6,939 nucleotides of DNA, taken from the NCBI GenBank assembly GCA_031278055.1, contig JAITLD010000089.1, positions 1-6,939 of the forward strand. Direction: 5' to 3'. Source of the DNA: Rickettsiales bacterium (GTDB lineage Bacteria; Pseudomonadota; Alphaproteobacteria; Rs-D84). This document shows positions 5,025 to 6,939 of this stretch, piece after piece. A model generated the notes under the pieces. It was not told the DNA's origin. It was given only the letters and a program-made list of their open reading frames with translations, and ran no database searches. Position 1 is the stretch's first letter. Every line of letters starts with the position of its first letter. The translations under genes were made by a program, and so were the position numbers.

Positions 5025-5984
5025 ATGCCGACAAAGAAAACCATAAAAAAGAAACCGAACCCGCAGGCGGCGAAAACTGTAAAACAGACGACGGATAGCG
5101 GGGGACATTCGACAATATTAAAATGGTTCTTCATACCGGACATAAAGCAAGGATGGGGAAAATGGCTGCTTCGGGCGGGATTGTTCACAATCGGACTTCT
5201 TGTATTCGCCGCAGCATTCAGCGTTCTCGTAATGCAGATATCGTTGCTTGAATCGGGCGCCGAAGTTCCGTCGTTTCTGACTATATTAAAAATGATAGTT
5301 TTGTTGTCATTGGAAGCCCCGTTGAAAACCGCCCTACTCATATTCATCATATTCGCATTTGGAATGTTTGCTTTCATGCCGAGAAAACATTTGGATAAAA
5401 CGAGTTTCGTCGCGACATTGTGGACGTTCATGGCATGGACTATCATTGTCGGAATCATCACATATATTCTGAATCAAAACGAGGTAAAATTCGCGCTGGA
5501 TTTTCTGGCGCTGCCCCTGGCCGCATTGATAATATTTTTCCTGGCCGGCGTTCTTGCCAGTATCGTGTGCTATGCCCGCAAAATCGGTGCGTCGCCGCTA
5601 TCGATTCTGCTATCAGTTCCGTTCGGGTTATCATTTTACGAATATGCCGGATATTTCCTGCCGGATTCGGGCAAAGACAAAGTTATCGTTATTAAATACA
5701 GGTGGTACGAGCGCTTTCTCAAATTCATGTTGGATACAATCCAGGGACAGGGCCTGCTGGTGATAGCAATGCTGCTTCTTCTGTTAATCCAGCCATATCC
5801 GTGGGAGGTAATAATAATTATTTTATTCGGCGGCCTGTATTTTTGGCGTAAAAAAGAATGGATGATTGAAAATATAAAATGCCTGTCGTGGATTGTCGCC
5901 GCGATTAACATCGCTATTTGTTCCGGCGTGATTTATTTCAGCCAATCGATCGATTCATCGTTATTCGCGATAGGTCTGATGTGA
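5025..5984 (+). CDS. Unrecognised multi-pass inner-membrane protein
   Basis: I do not recognise this 319-aa protein. It opens with a very basic, lysine-rich cytosolic tail (MPTKKTIKKKPNPQ) of about 45 residues, then has roughly eight hydrophobic segments: about 48-73, 84-97, 100-118, 127-149, 157-183, 189-205, 241-274 (probably two spans broken by QPYPW) and 285-306. A polar loop at 213-240 holds DSGKDKVIVIKYRWYERF. No catalytic, nucleotide-binding or transporter motif is evident. AAGGAAG at 5011-5017 supports the ATG at 5025. It lies 24 bases after sufC and four bases before ftsX, where ftsE normally precedes ftsX, so a role at the envelope or division site is possible from position alone. 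The even codon style and good ribosome site argue that it is a real gene. Confidence 0.85.
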   Translation: MPTKKTIKKKPNPQAAKTVKQTTDSGGHSTILKWFFIPDIKQGWGKWLLRAGLFTIGLLVFAAAFSVLVMQISLLESGAEVPSFLTILKMIVLLSLEAPLKTALLIFIIFAFGMFAFMPRKHLDKTSFVATLWTFMAWTIIVGIITYILNQNEVKFALDFLALPLAALIIFFLAGVLASIVCYARKIGASPLSILLSVPFGLSFYEYAGYFLPDSGKDKVIVIKYRWYERFLKFMLDTIQGQGLLVIAMLLLLLIQPYPWEVIIIILFGGLYFWRKKEWMIENIKCLSWIVAAINIAICSGVIYFSQSIDSSLFAIGLM

Positions 5985-5988
5985 TGAC

Positions 5989-6822
5989 ATGGCGGCGCCG
6001 CTGGTATTTTCATTTGTTAACGAACAGCAAAGATTTTTATTCCTGCTGATTGGATTTTTGACATTCCTGGCAATTACGAGCGGCGGAATCGTCCTTTCCA
6101 TATCGACTGCAATCGGCCGATTCTCGTCAAACCTGGCGCGGACGGGAATCATTCAGGTAATGCGGGGGAGCAGTATCGATACGGCGGTAAAAATTATTGG
6201 CGAAAGCAAATTCGATTTGGTATCTACAAAGACCATCGACAAGGAAGAATCGGCAAAATTATTGAAGAATTGGCTGAAATCCGCGGACGCATTAAGCAGT
6301 TATATTCCACACACGATTCAAGTGCGGGCGAAAACGACCGAGGGATTGGATAAAATCGCAAAGAGGGCGGAGGCCGCCAAATTGAAATTCATTTACGGCC
6401 GCGGCGCCGCGCCGGATCGTAGCGTCGGAATAAAGATAATGCTGATTTCGGGATTTGTATTCCTCACGATTTTATCCGCATTGATTCTATGTATAATTCA
6501 TTCGGTTAAAAATATCATAACGATTCACAAGCGCGAAATAGAAATTCTGAATCAGGTCGGCGCGACGTCGAACTATATCGCGCGACAGATTCAGATGGCA
6601 ATATCGATTATAAGCGTAAAAGCTTCTTTGGCGGGCCTGGCGGGCGGATGGCTTGTGCTGATGTTGATAAACGGCCTGTCGAGGTCATCGCATGTCGGAC
6701 TGCTTGCGAACATGGGAATGGTTTCGATAGATTGGATTATTACGGCCGTCATATCCATGTTGATGGTCGTGCTTGCGGCTTTCATCACGCGGCGCGCAAC
6801 ATTAAAAATCCTTGCAAAATGA
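5989..6822 (+). CDS. ftsX: Cell division protein FtsX
   Basis: FtsX is the membrane subunit of the FtsEX complex, which links the divisome to activation of cell-wall hydrolases. The 277-aa protein has the expected plan: TM1 (15-40), a periplasmic domain (about 41-146), then TM2 (147-173), TM3 (205-229) and TM4 (247-267). The cytosolic loop IHKREIEILNQVGATSNYIARQIQ (179-202) is the FtsX hallmark that meets FtsE. It is shorter than E. coli FtsX (352), which has a long N-terminal cytosolic part that is absent here. It begins four bases after the previous stop, so the two are almost certainly co-translated; an ATG overlapping that stop (5984) is in another frame. FtsE is not adjacent upstream as in most bacteria. 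An FtsX-like permease of another system is less likely, given the four-TM layout. Confidence 0.85.
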   Translation: MAAPLVFSFVNEQQRFLFLLIGFLTFLAITSGGIVLSISTAIGRFSSNLARTGIIQVMRGSSIDTAVKIIGESKFDLVSTKTIDKEESAKLLKNWLKSADALSSYIPHTIQVRAKTTEGLDKIAKRAEAAKLKFIYGRGAAPDRSVGIKIMLISGFVFLTILSALILCIIHSVKNIITIHKREIEILNQVGATSNYIARQIQMAISIISVKASLAGLAGGWLVLMLINGLSRSSHVGLLANMGMVSIDWIITAVISMLMVVLAAFITRRATLKILAK

Positions 6823-6840
6823 GACGCCTGCCGTTATAAT
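6812..6840 (+). promoter_or_regulatory. Promoter of tRNA-Ser within the ftsX end
   Basis: TTGCAA (6812-6817) and a perfect TATAAT (6835-6840) are 17 bases apart. The -35 box lies in the last codons of ftsX. Transcription would start near 6847, about five bases before the mature tRNA, after a GC-rich stretch (gcgcggga) of the kind seen at growth-rate-controlled stable RNA promoters. Confidence 0.75.
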
Positions 6841-6851
6841 GCGCGGGACGC

Positions 6852-6939
6852 GGAGCGTTGGCCGAACGGTAAGGCAGCGGTTTGCTAAACCGTACACGGG
6901 GAGACCTGTGAATAGGTTCGACTCCTATACGCTCCGCCA
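6852..6939 (+). tRNA. tRNA-Ser (anticodon GCU)
   Basis: This is a complete class II tRNA that reads AGC and AGU codons. The acceptor stem GGAGCGT (6852-6858) pairs with ACGCTCC (6929-6935), followed by discriminator G (6936) and encoded CCA (6937-6939). The D stem is GCC/GGC (6861-6863, 6873-6875). The anticodon arm has stem 6877-6881 with 6889-6893 and loop TTGCTAA, giving anticodon GCT at 6884-6886. The long variable arm pairs CACGGG with CCTGTG (about 6895-6910), as expected for serine. The T arm is ATAGG, TTCGACT, CCTAT (6912-6928). The window ends exactly at the CCA. Confidence 0.97.

Noticed and set aside
4997..5098. Short frame starting with an ATG that overlaps the sufC stop (ATGA)
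   Set aside because: It encodes only about 33 lysine-rich residues, its ATG overlaps a promoter -10 box, and the AAGGAAG site and long membrane frame favour the ATG at 5025.
4502..5461. Minus-strand open frame of 319 codons
   Set aside because: It lies opposite sufC and the membrane protein gene, both of which have strong support; the translation has no coherent domain and is an antisense shadow.
6852..6939. Attachment site of an integrated element at the tRNA-Ser 3' end
   Set aside because: tRNA-Ser genes are common integration sites, but the window ends at the CCA, so no duplicated end or integrase can be seen.

Overview
The window most likely comes from an alphaproteobacterium. It is probably an uncultivated or host-associated lineage with mid-range GC, judged by eye and not counted. 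The basis is the style of the proteins (a PilN/TcpQ pair, a short SufB and a short FtsX), codon use rich in GCG/GGC alongside AT-rich spacers, and the repeat-filled intergenic DNA. The lineage is inferred, not proven.

Layout. (1) Positions 1-546 hold no credible gene. They are a nested mosaic of short repeats: five copies of a 20-bp palindrome of the form ATTCCC-N8-GGGAAT, four of which form two near-identical elements of about 104 bp with 27-bp inverted ends. Around them are hairpins bounded by T or A runs and 7-bp tandem repeats. (2) Positions 547-2944, minus strand, hold a two-gene operon: a periplasmic TcpQ/PilL-C-domain protein followed by a PilN-type lipoprotein secretin of type IVb pili. 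A clear sigma-70-like promoter precedes the operon. An array of AATTAAG-like heptamers fills the gap between the two genes and runs through the secretin start codon. (3) Positions 2945-3052 are a divergent control region. (4) Positions 3053-5000, plus strand, hold sufB and sufC, the scaffold and ATPase of the SUF iron-sulfur cluster assembly machine. They are one base apart, and no sufD, sufS or sufE lies next to them. (5) Positions 5025-6822 hold an unrecognised multi-pass membrane protein and then ftsX, the membrane half of the FtsEX cell-division complex. They lie 4 bases apart, and a strong promoter candidate sits inside the end of sufC. (6) Positions 6852-6939 are a complete tRNA-Ser(GCU) with encoded CCA, driven by a promoter that starts inside the end of ftsX.

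How the parts fit. The left half is an outer-membrane pilus or secretion channel and its partner, bordered by repetitive, probably mobilised DNA. The right half is compact housekeeping DNA in which promoters are tucked into the 3' ends of upstream genes. The most unusual material is the repeat mosaic, the heptamer array across the secretin start, and the unknown membrane protein where ftsE would normally sit. I did not find a clearly new defence or mobile system in the window.
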